Assembly: GCA_036338025.1 (NCBI GenBank)
Contig: JAYZDB010000064.1
Coordinates: 1 to 26,101 of the forward strand
Direction: 5' to 3'
DNA: 26,101 nt
From: JAYZDB01 sp036338025
Lineage (GTDB): Bacteria > Planctomycetota > UBA1135 > UBA2386
In this document: positions 7,559 to 14,268 of the stretch, in pieces
Layout: each line of letters starts with the position of its first letter
How positions within the stretch are numbered: position 1 is the stretch's first letter
Position numbers and translations under genes: made by a program
Notes under the pieces: model-generated
Database searches by the model: none
What the model saw: the letters and a program-made list of their open reading frames with translations, nothing else
What the model was told of the DNA's origin: nothing

Positions 7559-9828
7559 CGCTGCAGGAACTCCTTGCGCAAGTCCTGATCCCCGCGCAGA
7601 TGGTCGATAAAGTGCTGGATCATTGGTCCGGCAGCAGACGCCCCGTAGGTTCCGTGTGGCACCTGGTAGAGGACACATGCAAATGCGAGTTTGGGCCCGC
7701 CGTCGACCACGTAACCAGCGAGCCAGGCATTGTTGGTGCCGGTTTTGGAATTGACCTCGGCGGTGCCGGTCTTGGCGTAGACCCCCTCGAGTTGAAGACG
7801 TCGCGCGGTGCCCTGCTCGACGCAGTAGCGCAGCCCATCGCGAACTTCACCCAGATCGTCAGCATGCACGCCAAGTTCCAAGAAGCGCAGCACCCGCGGA
7901 TCCCGCACTACCAGGCTCAGCTCTGGCAAACGGCCCGTCGCCAATCCGGCGAAGGCGCGGGCGATCTGCAGGACGTTGGCCTCAATTCCGTAGCCGATCG
8001 CACGCCTTTGGATATCCCCCCGGTGCCAACTGGGGTCCGGATACTGCGCCGCCGGTATGCCGAGCAACTGCGCCTGAAAACTCGCCGGGACTGGCTGACC
8101 CTTTGGACGACGCAGACCAAAGCGCAGGAACGCCTGCGAAACCCCCGACCAGCCCAGGCCTTCGGCCGCCTGGAAGAAGAAATAGTTGCAGGACTCGCCG
8201 AGAGACGTCACACAATCGTGGACGAGGTCGCCATGAACGTGGTCACAGCGCAAATTGTGTCGGCCGAATGCTCCGCCGGGCGGCATCTTCGTCCTCCCGA
8301 GACAGGGCATGAAGTCCGCATGCGGGGTCGACACGCGGCCTCGTCGTAGAGCGTCGAGGTGCTCCAGCAGGACGAAGGGCTTGGCCAGGGATCCGATATC
8401 ACCAGTCGTCCACCAACTGATCGCCGGCTCCGGCCGGGTCTCGTTGCGGTCGGCAGACAGCGGCCGACTGGCAAGGCCCAGGACATCGCCAGTACGCGGG
8501 TCGATCACGCAAAATGCCGCCACCGAGGAGCCAGAAACCTCTGTGAGACACTGTTCGATCGCGTCCTCCATCAGATGTTGCAGCCGCAAATCGACGGTGA
8601 GAAACACGTCGTCCCCTGGCGTCACATCAAAACTGCTCCACAGTCCAAACTCTTGCCGCCGGCGGCTCCGCAGGAACCAGTGCAAGCCGGCGGTACCGCG
8701 CAGCACCGGATCCAGATCACGTTCGACGCCACCACGTCCGACTCGCCCCCGGGCTGCGAGATGATTCGACATGGTACCCTTGAGACCTTCCTGGACCCAT
8801 CGACGCTGACCTTCGCTGAGATCCGTATCCGCGTTCGCCATCGCCTCGACCGCCGGTGTGATCTGTTCGATGAGCGACCGGCGACGGGACTGATCACCAG
8901 CATCCCCCCACTCCCTGGTGACCCCACCGAGCAGCGGAGCCAGCGATTCCCAACGCGACCCGTGCAGGGAATGCGGATCCGCCCGATCGCGATCGACGGC
9001 GGCCTGGATCATGAGGCCTGGATGAAGTTCCTTGCGAACCGAGAAAAACCGCGCCAACTGGTAGTCCAACCGGCGGTGTAACACGGTCGGCACCAACTCC
9101 GATTTGATGATCGTCTCGCCCGCCAGCCAGCCTTCGATATACGCCTGACGCTTGCGTTCGAGTTGCCCCCACAGGTCACGACCAGCCTGGTCCATCGGGT
9201 AGTCAGCACGGCCGAGTTCCTCGAGCCGGGCAGCAAATACAGCTTCGAGCGCCTTCGGCTCCAGGCCTAGCATCCGACACACGGAACCGCTGCGCCCCTC
9301 TTCCAGCGACCGGCTGAGAACCTGGCGGATACGGCGGTAGCGACTCCAATACGAGGCTCCCTCGGTGAGCGAAGCAAACAGAGCCGCGGTGTAGAACCGC
9401 AGATCGGTAACCAGTCTCTTGTCAGCCTGGCCGTCACGCAGCATAGACATGGGCAGGTAAAGGCAGTGCCGGAACGCCCGCTGGACACTCGCCTGGCTGT
9501 AGTGATAGCGCGGCTCGCCGTCGACGATCCGAGCACAGATGTTGGCTCCGTGAATCGAGACCCCACAGGGGTGGTGCCGACGGAAGTTGCGATAGTACAC
9601 CGACAGGGTAGTCGTCGGGGTATCACGCACCAGGACGCGACCCCGCCGGTCCCGGATCGACCCCCGCCGCGTCGGCACATCACGGAACGCCCAACGATTG
9701 CCGTAACTACGGAGCTCCCATTCCTCGTGCTGAATGACCATCAGGTACGCCACGTACGACAACACCAGCGCGGCGCCGGCTGCGTAGAGCAGCACTACGT
9801 AACGCAACCTCCGCTGGGATGCGTTCAC
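7555..9828 (-). CDS. mrdA: Penicillin-binding protein 2, elongasome transpeptidase
   Basis: This is a class B PBP that cross-links glycan made by RodA. The start is GTG 9828, inside the mreD stop (GTGA), with AGGAG eight bases upstream, giving 757 residues; the longer ATG-initiated frame would overlap mreD. One N-terminal membrane anchor (about 10-31) is followed by RRGSIRDRRGRVL (54-66), the usual post-anchor PBP2 motif. The transpeptidase domain starts near 400 with all three catalytic motifs: SLAK (S480-K483), SCN (546-548) and KTGT (686-689). The protein is longer than typical PBP2 (E. coli about 630). The excess lies between about 80 and 400, where the pedestal region is enlarged by R/E-rich helical sequence with little resemblance to the family. 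Penicillin binding is expected because the motifs are intact. Confidence 0.93.
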   Translation of the reverse strand: MNASQRRLRYVVLLYAAGAALVLSYVAYLMVIQHEEWELRSYGNRWAFRDVPTRRGSIRDRRGRVLVRDTPTTTLSVYYRNFRRHHPCGVSIHGANICARIVDGEPRYHYSQASVQRAFRHCLYLPMSMLRDGQADKRLVTDLRFYTAALFASLTEGASYWSRYRRIRQVLSRSLEEGRSGSVCRMLGLEPKALEAVFAARLEELGRADYPMDQAGRDLWGQLERKRQAYIEGWLAGETIIKSELVPTVLHRRLDYQLARFFSVRKELHPGLMIQAAVDRDRADPHSLHGSRWESLAPLLGGVTREWGDAGDQSRRRSLIEQITPAVEAMANADTDLSEGQRRWVQEGLKGTMSNHLAARGRVGRGGVERDLDPVLRGTAGLHWFLRSRRRQEFGLWSSFDVTPGDDVFLTVDLRLQHLMEDAIEQCLTEVSGSSVAAFCVIDPRTGDVLGLASRPLSADRNETRPEPAISWWTTGDIGSLAKPFVLLEHLDALRRGRVSTPHADFMPCLGRTKMPPGGAFGRHNLRCDHVHGDLVHDCVTSLGESCNYFFFQAAEGLGWSGVSQAFLRFGLRRPKGQPVPASFQAQLLGIPAAQYPDPSWHRGDIQRRAIGYGIEANVLQIARAFAGLATGRLPELSLVVRDPRVLRFLELGVHADDLGEVRDGLRYCVEQGTARRLQLEGVYAKTGTAEVNSKTGTNNAWLAGYVVDGGPKLAFACVLYQVPHGTYGASAAGPMIQHFIDHLRGDQDLRKEFLQR

Positions 9829-10307
9829 TGACGACTCTCCTGCAGCATGCTGAGCGGCGGCAACGAGCGCAGCAACCAGGTGACCACCGGCACCACACAC
9901 ATCGCGACGAAGATGTCCAGACTGGTAACTTCCATCCCGGCCACGCCCTCACCGGTGAGGCGAAACAGCAGGCCAGCCAGGCGCGGCAGCATGAACGCGA
10001 GAAAGCCGGACGCCAGGCACTGCCACAGTAGCGAGCGTTTTGAGAACACCACCCGCAATGGCAGCAGGACAGCCACCGGCAAACCAAGAATCAGCAGATG
10101 GCTGGCGGCACCCCCCTCCAGCAACACCGACCTCGACAGTGCGGCGCAGATCAAGATGCCGGGCAGCGCTGAGGGGCGTGCATAGAGCACGCAGAACAGA
10201 GCCACTGCCAGCGAAAGGTCCGGGAACCAGTGGGACACCCCGACCAGGAACCCGTCCAACAAGAACAAATGTAGAGCCAGAAAGAACCAAAGCACCCAGG
10301 CGATCAT
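9825..10307 (-). CDS. mreD: Rod shape-determining membrane protein MreD
   Basis: MreD is the small polytopic partner of MreC in the elongasome. This 160-aa protein has the family's usual length and is almost entirely hydrophobic, with about five membrane helices and few charged loops. Sequence identity in MreD is always low, so the call depends mainly on size, topology and position between mreC and pbp2. The ATG at 10307 overlaps the mreC stop by four bases (ATGA) and has GAGG eight bases upstream. The pbp2 start overlaps its own stop in the same way. These linked junctions imply translational coupling and roughly matched synthesis of the complex. Confidence 0.82.
   Translation of the reverse strand: MIAWVLWFFLALHLFLLDGFLVGVSHWFPDLSLAVALFCVLYARPSALPGILICAALSRSVLLEGGAASHLLILGLPVAVLLPLRVVFSKRSLLWQCLASGFLAFMLPRLAGLLFRLTGEGVAGMEVTSLDIFVAMCVVPVVTWLLRSLPPLSMLQESRQ
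9837..9841 (-). promoter_or_regulatory. Ribosome binding site that fixes the GTG start of PBP2
   Basis: On the minus strand, AGGAG ends eight bases before GTG 9828, within the last codons of mreD. It selects the GTG start over the upstream in-frame ATG at 9900. Confidence 0.7.
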
Positions 10308-11671
10308 CGGTTCCGCCTCGTCTCTCGAACCTGCCGATGCAGCACGAACACCTCGGGATGCAGCACCGGTTGCTCGGACACCCGGACGAGAATCTCAGGA
10401 CCGAGTCCCGGCGTCACCGTCCCGATGTAGAACCCAGCCGGGCAATGCGGGCCATTGCCGCCCGTGAACAACTCGCCCGCTTCGACGGAGCCAGGGGCGT
10501 CCAATTCCACCCTCAGTTGGCCATCGGATTCGGTGCCCACAATTCGGCCCACCACCGGGACAACCTCGTCAGCAGTGGTCCGCACCAACAGTGCCCAGGT
10601 CCGCGTCGAACCCACGAACGGAGTGACCAAAGACTGTCCGGTCCACGGTGCGTGCAGGCAACCGAGGAACCGACCCCGATCGACAAGGGCCGCACCGTCC
10701 GGCAAGTTGGCGTCCGCCGTCGCGGTCACCAACCAGCGTGACCGGGTCGGTCGCGGCGCCGGGTAGCGTGACAAACGGACCGGCACGAAGCTGCCGACTT
10801 GCCCCGGTCCCAGCCGAGTCTTGCTGCGCTTGCCGGCCGGACGCCAAAGTGTGACGGCGCTGATCCCGCGGGGGTCGACTGATGGTTGGACAAACAGGCC
10901 GACCGGGATCCCACGCCGGGGATAACCCCAGATCATCAGACGGCCGATCGCCAGGCCCTCGGGCAAATCAAGATCATCGGACTGGACCGATGTCGTCACC
11001 AGGCCACCGCTAGTGCGCAGACGCGACGCCAGGTAGGAGTCATCCAGGAGAGTGCACCGAAGCGGCCAGGGGTCGATGCTACGCGACGGCTCGACCAGGA
11101 AGTGCAGAGTGCCCTGCGCGTCGATCTCGCGACAGGGCGCCTGCGCGGCGACCCGGCGTGGCGGTGCTCGCTCACCGACCTGCAGATCGAAATTCTTCGA
11201 GTCGCGACGAGCGTGGAAGGACAGTAAGCGGACCCTGGCGCGGGCAGCGCCGCTGCCGCGCAGCGACAGGTATCCGACCAGGGTATCCCCGACCGTCACC
11301 ACCGAGGCCGTCCCACGCAATTCTGCGACCGTCGCGTCCAGGACAAGTTCGTCGACCATCCCAGCCGGACCAGCCCGGGTCTCGCGCACCCGAAACACCT
11401 GTGGGACGTAACCCTTCGGTCCACGGCCACCCTTCATGACCGCTCGTCCGAGGTCCGTGAGAACCTCTGGAGAAGCCGGGTCGGTAGTACCAGCCAGCAC
11501 CGGGCTGGCCGTGCCACTGATGCTGTAGGCCCGCAGAGGAAGGCAGACAACCGTGCGGGCAGCGGCCTCGAATGGTGCGAGGGCCGCGGGAAAGGTCACA
11601 CCAAACAGCGCCGCCAACAGTGTCCCGTACAAACCGACGGGAAACATCCGATTCCGGGAGTCGTTCTGCAC
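10304..11671 (-). CDS. mreC: MreC-like protein with two apparent copies of the MreC beta domain
   Basis: MreC links MreB to PBP2 in the periplasm. This 455-aa protein has a single N-terminal membrane segment (about 11-33) but no evident heptad coiled coil after it. The C-terminal part (about 311-447) fits the MreC pattern: RGRFLGCL, a G-D/E-L-x-T-x-G-like LFTGGNGPHCPAGFYIGTV (401-419), then ILVRVSEQPVLHPEVFVL. A second, similar series precedes it (about 106-277): VTVGDTLVGYL, LRTSGGLVTT (218-227), LPEGLAIGRL (236-245) and VQPSVDPRGISAVTL. GTG 11671 is the first start, 12 bases after the mreB stop, with only a weak SD; ATG 11647 (residue 9) is an alternative that keeps the membrane anchor. Identity as MreC is supported by synteny and the C-terminal motifs. 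Family members are usually nearer 280-370 residues. Confidence 0.8.
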   Translation of the reverse strand: MQNDSRNRMFPVGLYGTLLAALFGVTFPAALAPFEAAARTVVCLPLRAYSISGTASPVLAGTTDPASPEVLTDLGRAVMKGGRGPKGYVPQVFRVRETRAGPAGMVDELVLDATVAELRGTASVVTVGDTLVGYLSLRGSGAARARVRLLSFHARRDSKNFDLQVGERAPPRRVAAQAPCREIDAQGTLHFLVEPSRSIDPWPLRCTLLDDSYLASRLRTSGGLVTTSVQSDDLDLPEGLAIGRLMIWGYPRRGIPVGLFVQPSVDPRGISAVTLWRPAGKRSKTRLGPGQVGSFVPVRLSRYPAPRPTRSRWLVTATADANLPDGAALVDRGRFLGCLHAPWTGQSLVTPFVGSTRTWALLVRTTADEVVPVVGRIVGTESDGQLRVELDAPGSVEAGELFTGGNGPHCPAGFYIGTVTPGLGPEILVRVSEQPVLHPEVFVLHRQVRETRRNR

Positions 11672-11683
11672 CAGCCAGCCTGA

Positions 11684-12742
11684 TCAGATCAGGTCGTCAC
11701 CCCCTTCGAGAAACTGGGCGTAGAGCTCGAGGTTCTCAAGGAAGATGCAGGTGCCGCGAGCCACCGCCTCCATGGGTTCGTCGGCGACTCGTGTCGGCAG
11801 TTCGGTCTCGCGCTCGATGAGTTCCGGAAGGCCGCGCAGGAGACTGCCACCACCGCACAGGGTGATTCCCGATCCCACCAGGTCGGCTGCGAGTTCCGGA
11901 GGCGTCCGTTCGAGTACTGACTTGATCGCGGTGAGGACCTTCCTGACCGGTTCTTGGAGCGCCTCTCGCACATCCACTGAGCTGATGACGGCACGCCGGG
12001 GCAATCCTGTCAGGGAATCCCGACCGCGAACCTCGACGTCAATTTCCTCCTCAAGAGGAACTGCCGAGCCTGCCGCAATCTTCAACTTCTCGGCGGTGAT
12101 CTGGCCGACCAGCAAATTGAACTTGGTGCGGATGTAAAGAGTGATGGCCTCGCTGAAGTCATCGCCAGCAACCCGCAGGCACTCCGCCGTCACCACGTTG
12201 GCGAGCGAGATCACAGCCACTTCGGAGGTGCCGCCACCGATATCGACAATCATGCAACCACGGGGATCGTGGACTGGCAGATTGGCTCCAATTCCCGCAG
12301 CCGTCGGTTCATCCACCAGGAACACCCGGCGCGCACCAGCGCGCTCTGCCGAGCTGATCACCGTGCGTTTCTCGACCTTGGTGATACCCCAGGGTACCGC
12401 GATGACAACCTGCGGCTTGATAAACCGCCTGCCACCGTGAGCACGTCGGATGAAATACCGCAGCATGCTCTCGGTGATCTCGAAGTCCGCGATCACACCA
12501 CTCTTCATCGGACGGATAGCCTCGAATCCAGGTGGCGTTCGACCTAGGTACTCGAGTGCAGTGTGACCAACCGCCATACCATCGAGGAGCACCGAGTTGG
12601 TACCGCGACGCACTGCGACCACCGATGGCTCATCGACCACGATGCCGTGGTCTCGAATGCTCACGAGGGTGTTTGCGGTGCCGAGATCGATTCCCAGGTC
12701 CTCTGAGAATCGCCTCATCAACCAATCCACTGGCCTAATCAT
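11684..12742 (-). CDS. mreB: Actin-like rod shape-determining protein MreB
   Basis: MreB is the cytoplasmic ATP-binding filament that guides wall synthesis along the cell length. The 352-aa product has every actin-fold signature: phosphate-1 DLGIDLGTANTL (15-26), ERAGARRVFLVDEPTAAGIG (133-152), phosphate-2 IVDIGGGTSEVAV (165-177) and the adenosine motif LCGGGSLLRG (295-304). ATG 12742 has GGAGG six bases upstream. A second ATG at residue 9 is closer to the usual family start but lacks such a site. The first ten residues (IRPVDWLMRR) are amphipathic and could be the membrane-binding helix known from Gram-negative MreB. It is the first gene of the operon; the mreC start is 12 bases downstream of its stop. 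Confidence 0.97.
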   Translation of the reverse strand: MIRPVDWLMRRFSEDLGIDLGTANTLVSIRDHGIVVDEPSVVAVRRGTNSVLLDGMAVGHTALEYLGRTPPGFEAIRPMKSGVIADFEITESMLRYFIRRAHGGRRFIKPQVVIAVPWGITKVEKRTVISSAERAGARRVFLVDEPTAAGIGANLPVHDPRGCMIVDIGGGTSEVAVISLANVVTAECLRVAGDDFSEAITLYIRTKFNLLVGQITAEKLKIAAGSAVPLEEEIDVEVRGRDSLTGLPRRAVISSVDVREALQEPVRKVLTAIKSVLERTPPELAADLVGSGITLCGGGSLLRGLPELIERETELPTRVADEPMEAVARGTCIFLENLELYAQFLEGGDDLI

Positions 12743-12748
12743 TCGACC

Positions 12749-12753
12749 CCTCC
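12749..12753 (-). promoter_or_regulatory. Ribosome binding site of mreB
   Basis: On the minus strand, GGAGG (inside GGAGGGG) stands six bases before ATG 12742. It supports the longer MreB with its amphipathic N-terminus over the internal ATG eight codons later. No convincing -35/-10 pair was found in the rest of the 12754-12940 leader. Confidence 0.7.
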
Positions 12754-12945
12754 AGGTCCTGACACGCTCGACGATACGAGCCGCAATGAATGCCCAGCCA
12801 CTACCGTATCCCCCGCGGCGAGGCTGGGAAAGCTTGTTATCCTGGCAAGCGTCACGAAACCCGCATGGCAGGCGGCCTGGGGACGGACGCCCAGCGTCAC
12901 TCTGATACGGTCGGTCGTTCCAAGCACTAAGAGTACAAACAAAAA

Positions 12946-12966
12946 CAGGAGCCGTTTCGGCTCCTG
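12946..12966 (-). terminator. Strong intrinsic terminator upstream of mreB
   Basis: On the minus strand, CAGGAGCCG and CGGCTCCTG form a perfect 9-bp stem with an AAA loop, followed directly by TTTTTGTTTGT. This is a textbook Rho-independent terminator. It lies 34 bases beyond the stop of the 65-aa gene and about 200 bases before mreB, so it separates the coiled-coil unit from the mre operon, which must have its own promoter in 12754-12940. Confidence 0.92.
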
Positions 12967-12999
12967 CTTCCGATTCATCCCAAGTGGATGGTGCTGAGA

Positions 13000-13197
13000 C
13001 TACGGTCCCGGGTAGCGGGCCTGCAGAATCAGGTAGACGAGAGTCACCGCCCCAACGAGGAGCAGGAAGGTGGTGAAGACGATCCCTTCGTCGATGCCAG
13101 ATTGGCCGGTTTCGACCTCTTCCAGAACGACTTCCGGAGCCGCCGACGCCGCGGTCCGGCGCGAGCCACCACCCTTGTTGCTGTTCTTGCGTGCCAT
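13000..13197 (-). CDS. 65-aa single-pass membrane protein
   Basis: The small protein has a basic, S/G/N-rich N-terminus (residues 1-15), an acidic stretch (about 20-37) and one strong membrane helix (about 40-59), ending ARYPGP. AAGGAG lies seven bases before ATG 13197, so translation is well supported. It follows the coiled-coil gene by 24 bases and is followed by the intrinsic terminator, making it the second and last gene of that unit. An IDEG-x-V-F-T-T-F-L-L-L-V helix is a pattern I associate with small planctomycete membrane proteins, but no function is known to me. Co-transcription suggests it partners the coiled-coil protein. Confidence 0.75.
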   Translation of the reverse strand: MARKNSNKGGGSRRTAASAAPEVVLEEVETGQSGIDEGIVFTTFLLLVGAVTLVYLILQARYPGP

Positions 13198-13221
13198 ATC
13201 AGATCTCCTTGCCTGCTAGCG

Positions 13222-14091
13222 CTAGTTGCCTGCCCGGGACACGTCGGTCGAAGCCGAATCACCGGCTGCGATCTTCTTGCCCTCATCCAGAGACAGACGC
13301 GCGAAGCAGAACTTCTTGCCTTCGTCGATCTCGGTCACGACCGCCTCGCCCTTGTAGCCCTGGGCAGCACTGAAGATTGCGAACGTATGTCCGCCCTTCA
13401 GCGAATCTCCGCCGGTCTTGAGGTCGATGGTGATCAGCTTGCCACTGGCGCTGACGTGACTGACGATGCCCGTCACGAGCGGGTGCAGTGTGGTGAAAAT
13501 GCCGGGATAGCGACGGTTGACGATGTCGAGCAGGATGTCCTTTTCCTTGATCGTCCCTTCGTGCTTGGAGATCAACGAGATCTTGTTGGCGATGTCATCG
13601 CCCTGGTTCTTGATCTTGAAGTTGGCCTCAGCGAGAAGCTTGTCGGCAGCGTTCTTCGCCGCGACTGCCGCATCCTTGTCCTTCTCCGCCTGGATCGCCA
13701 TCTTCTGGGCCGCATCCATGTTGGTGAAGGCCGCATTGATCCGGGTGTCTACACGTGACATGTAGGACTCGGTCTTCTTGGCAGCAGCTTCCATCGTCGC
13801 GAGCCGAGCTTGCAGGCGGACGTTGGTGTCTTCCTTGTCCTTCAGCTGGTTCTTGAGACCCGCGATCTGGACGGTGAGACCATTGTTGGAGTGCTGACTG
13901 TTGTTGTACTTCTCTTTCTCAGCGCTCAGAGAGGTCTTCAGATCACCCGCTTCTCTCTGGGCTTCTGCGTCCCTCTTCTGGAACTTGTCCTTCCAGTCAG
14001 AAGCGCGCTCGAGATACGTACCGGACATGCCGACGAAGGTGCCAGCAAGGCCTAGGTTGAGGACGAGAAAGACGCGGCCGATTGCATTCAT
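13222..14091 (-). CDS. Membrane-anchored coiled-coil protein with small C-terminal beta domain
   Basis: From ATG 14091 the product is 289 aa: a short cytoplasmic tip, a membrane helix (about 5-22), a long coiled coil (about 28-190) and a C-terminal beta-rich region (about 203-280). The last region alternates G-x-V, GGH-x-F-x-I and A-x-V-T-E-I blocks like a small barrel. A longer start at 14124 is possible, but it only adds a polar leader and has no ribosome site; the ATG at 14091 has a weak AGAAG. TM + coiled coil + beta barrel is the classical MreC layout, yet the sequence lacks MreC motifs. Its lower G content at third positions and K/A/N-rich character simply reflect the coiled coil. The gene has its own promoter and shares a terminator with the 65-aa gene. 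Function unknown; an envelope role near the elongasome is inferred. Confidence 0.75.
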   Translation of the reverse strand: MNAIGRVFLVLNLGLAGTFVGMSGTYLERASDWKDKFQKRDAEAQREAGDLKTSLSAEKEKYNNSQHSNNGLTVQIAGLKNQLKDKEDTNVRLQARLATMEAAAKKTESYMSRVDTRINAAFTNMDAAQKMAIQAEKDKDAAVAAKNAADKLLAEANFKIKNQGDDIANKISLISKHEGTIKEKDILLDIVNRRYPGIFTTLHPLVTGIVSHVSASGKLITIDLKTGGDSLKGGHTFAIFSAAQGYKGEAVVTEIDEGKKFCFARLSLDEGKKIAAGDSASTDVSRAGN

Positions 14092-14159
14092 CGTTAGCTT
14101 CTGGGAGGGGTTGGGACCGACCATCAGGCCGGGCTAAGGGGGACGTATGGGGTTCTTGG

Positions 14160-14181
14160 CCGGGACCAAGGGGGGTCCCGG
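14160..14181 (-). other. GC-rich hairpin in the leader of the coiled-coil gene
   Basis: CCGGGACC (14160-14167) and GGTCCCGG (14174-14181) form a perfect 8-bp stem with a six-base loop. There is no T tract on either strand, so it is not a standard intrinsic terminator. It lies between the predicted promoter and the start codon and could stabilise the mRNA, act as an attenuator, or be part of the 3' end of the upstream moeA-lnt transcript. Confidence 0.4.
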
Positions 14182-14227
14182 GGGTCCGCGGCACGTCTAC
14201 GAGTGCGAGATCACCGCAGGGACCGGA

Positions 14228-14255
14228 ATCCTAACTGCTTGCCACCCCTCGTCAA
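14228..14255 (-). promoter_or_regulatory. Sigma70-like promoter of the coiled-coil / 65-aa unit
   Basis: On the minus strand, TTGACG (14255-14250, five of six consensus bases) and TAGGAT (14233-14228, four of six) are separated by 16 bases. Transcription would start near 14221, giving a leader of about 130 bases before ATG 14091. The position, just after the lnt stop and upstream of a unit closed by an intrinsic terminator, fits. Confidence 0.55.
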
Positions 14256-14268
14256 GAACCAGCCGACT

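Noticed and set aside
6905..7588. Long plus-strand frame inside rodA
   Set aside because: H/Q/D-rich composition typical of the antisense of membrane-protein codons; RodA is certain on the other strand.
7559..7678. A longer rodA starting at 7678
   Set aside because: It would add 40 non-family residues within pbp2. The ATG at 7558 has an AAGGAG site, a 4-base overlap and the normal RodA N-terminus.
12739..12978. A 79-codon minus-strand frame whose stop overlaps the mreB start in ATGA fashion
   Set aside because: It reads straight through the strong intrinsic terminator at 12946-12966, has no ribosome site and no protein-like composition. The overlap is explained by the base sequence around the mreB start.
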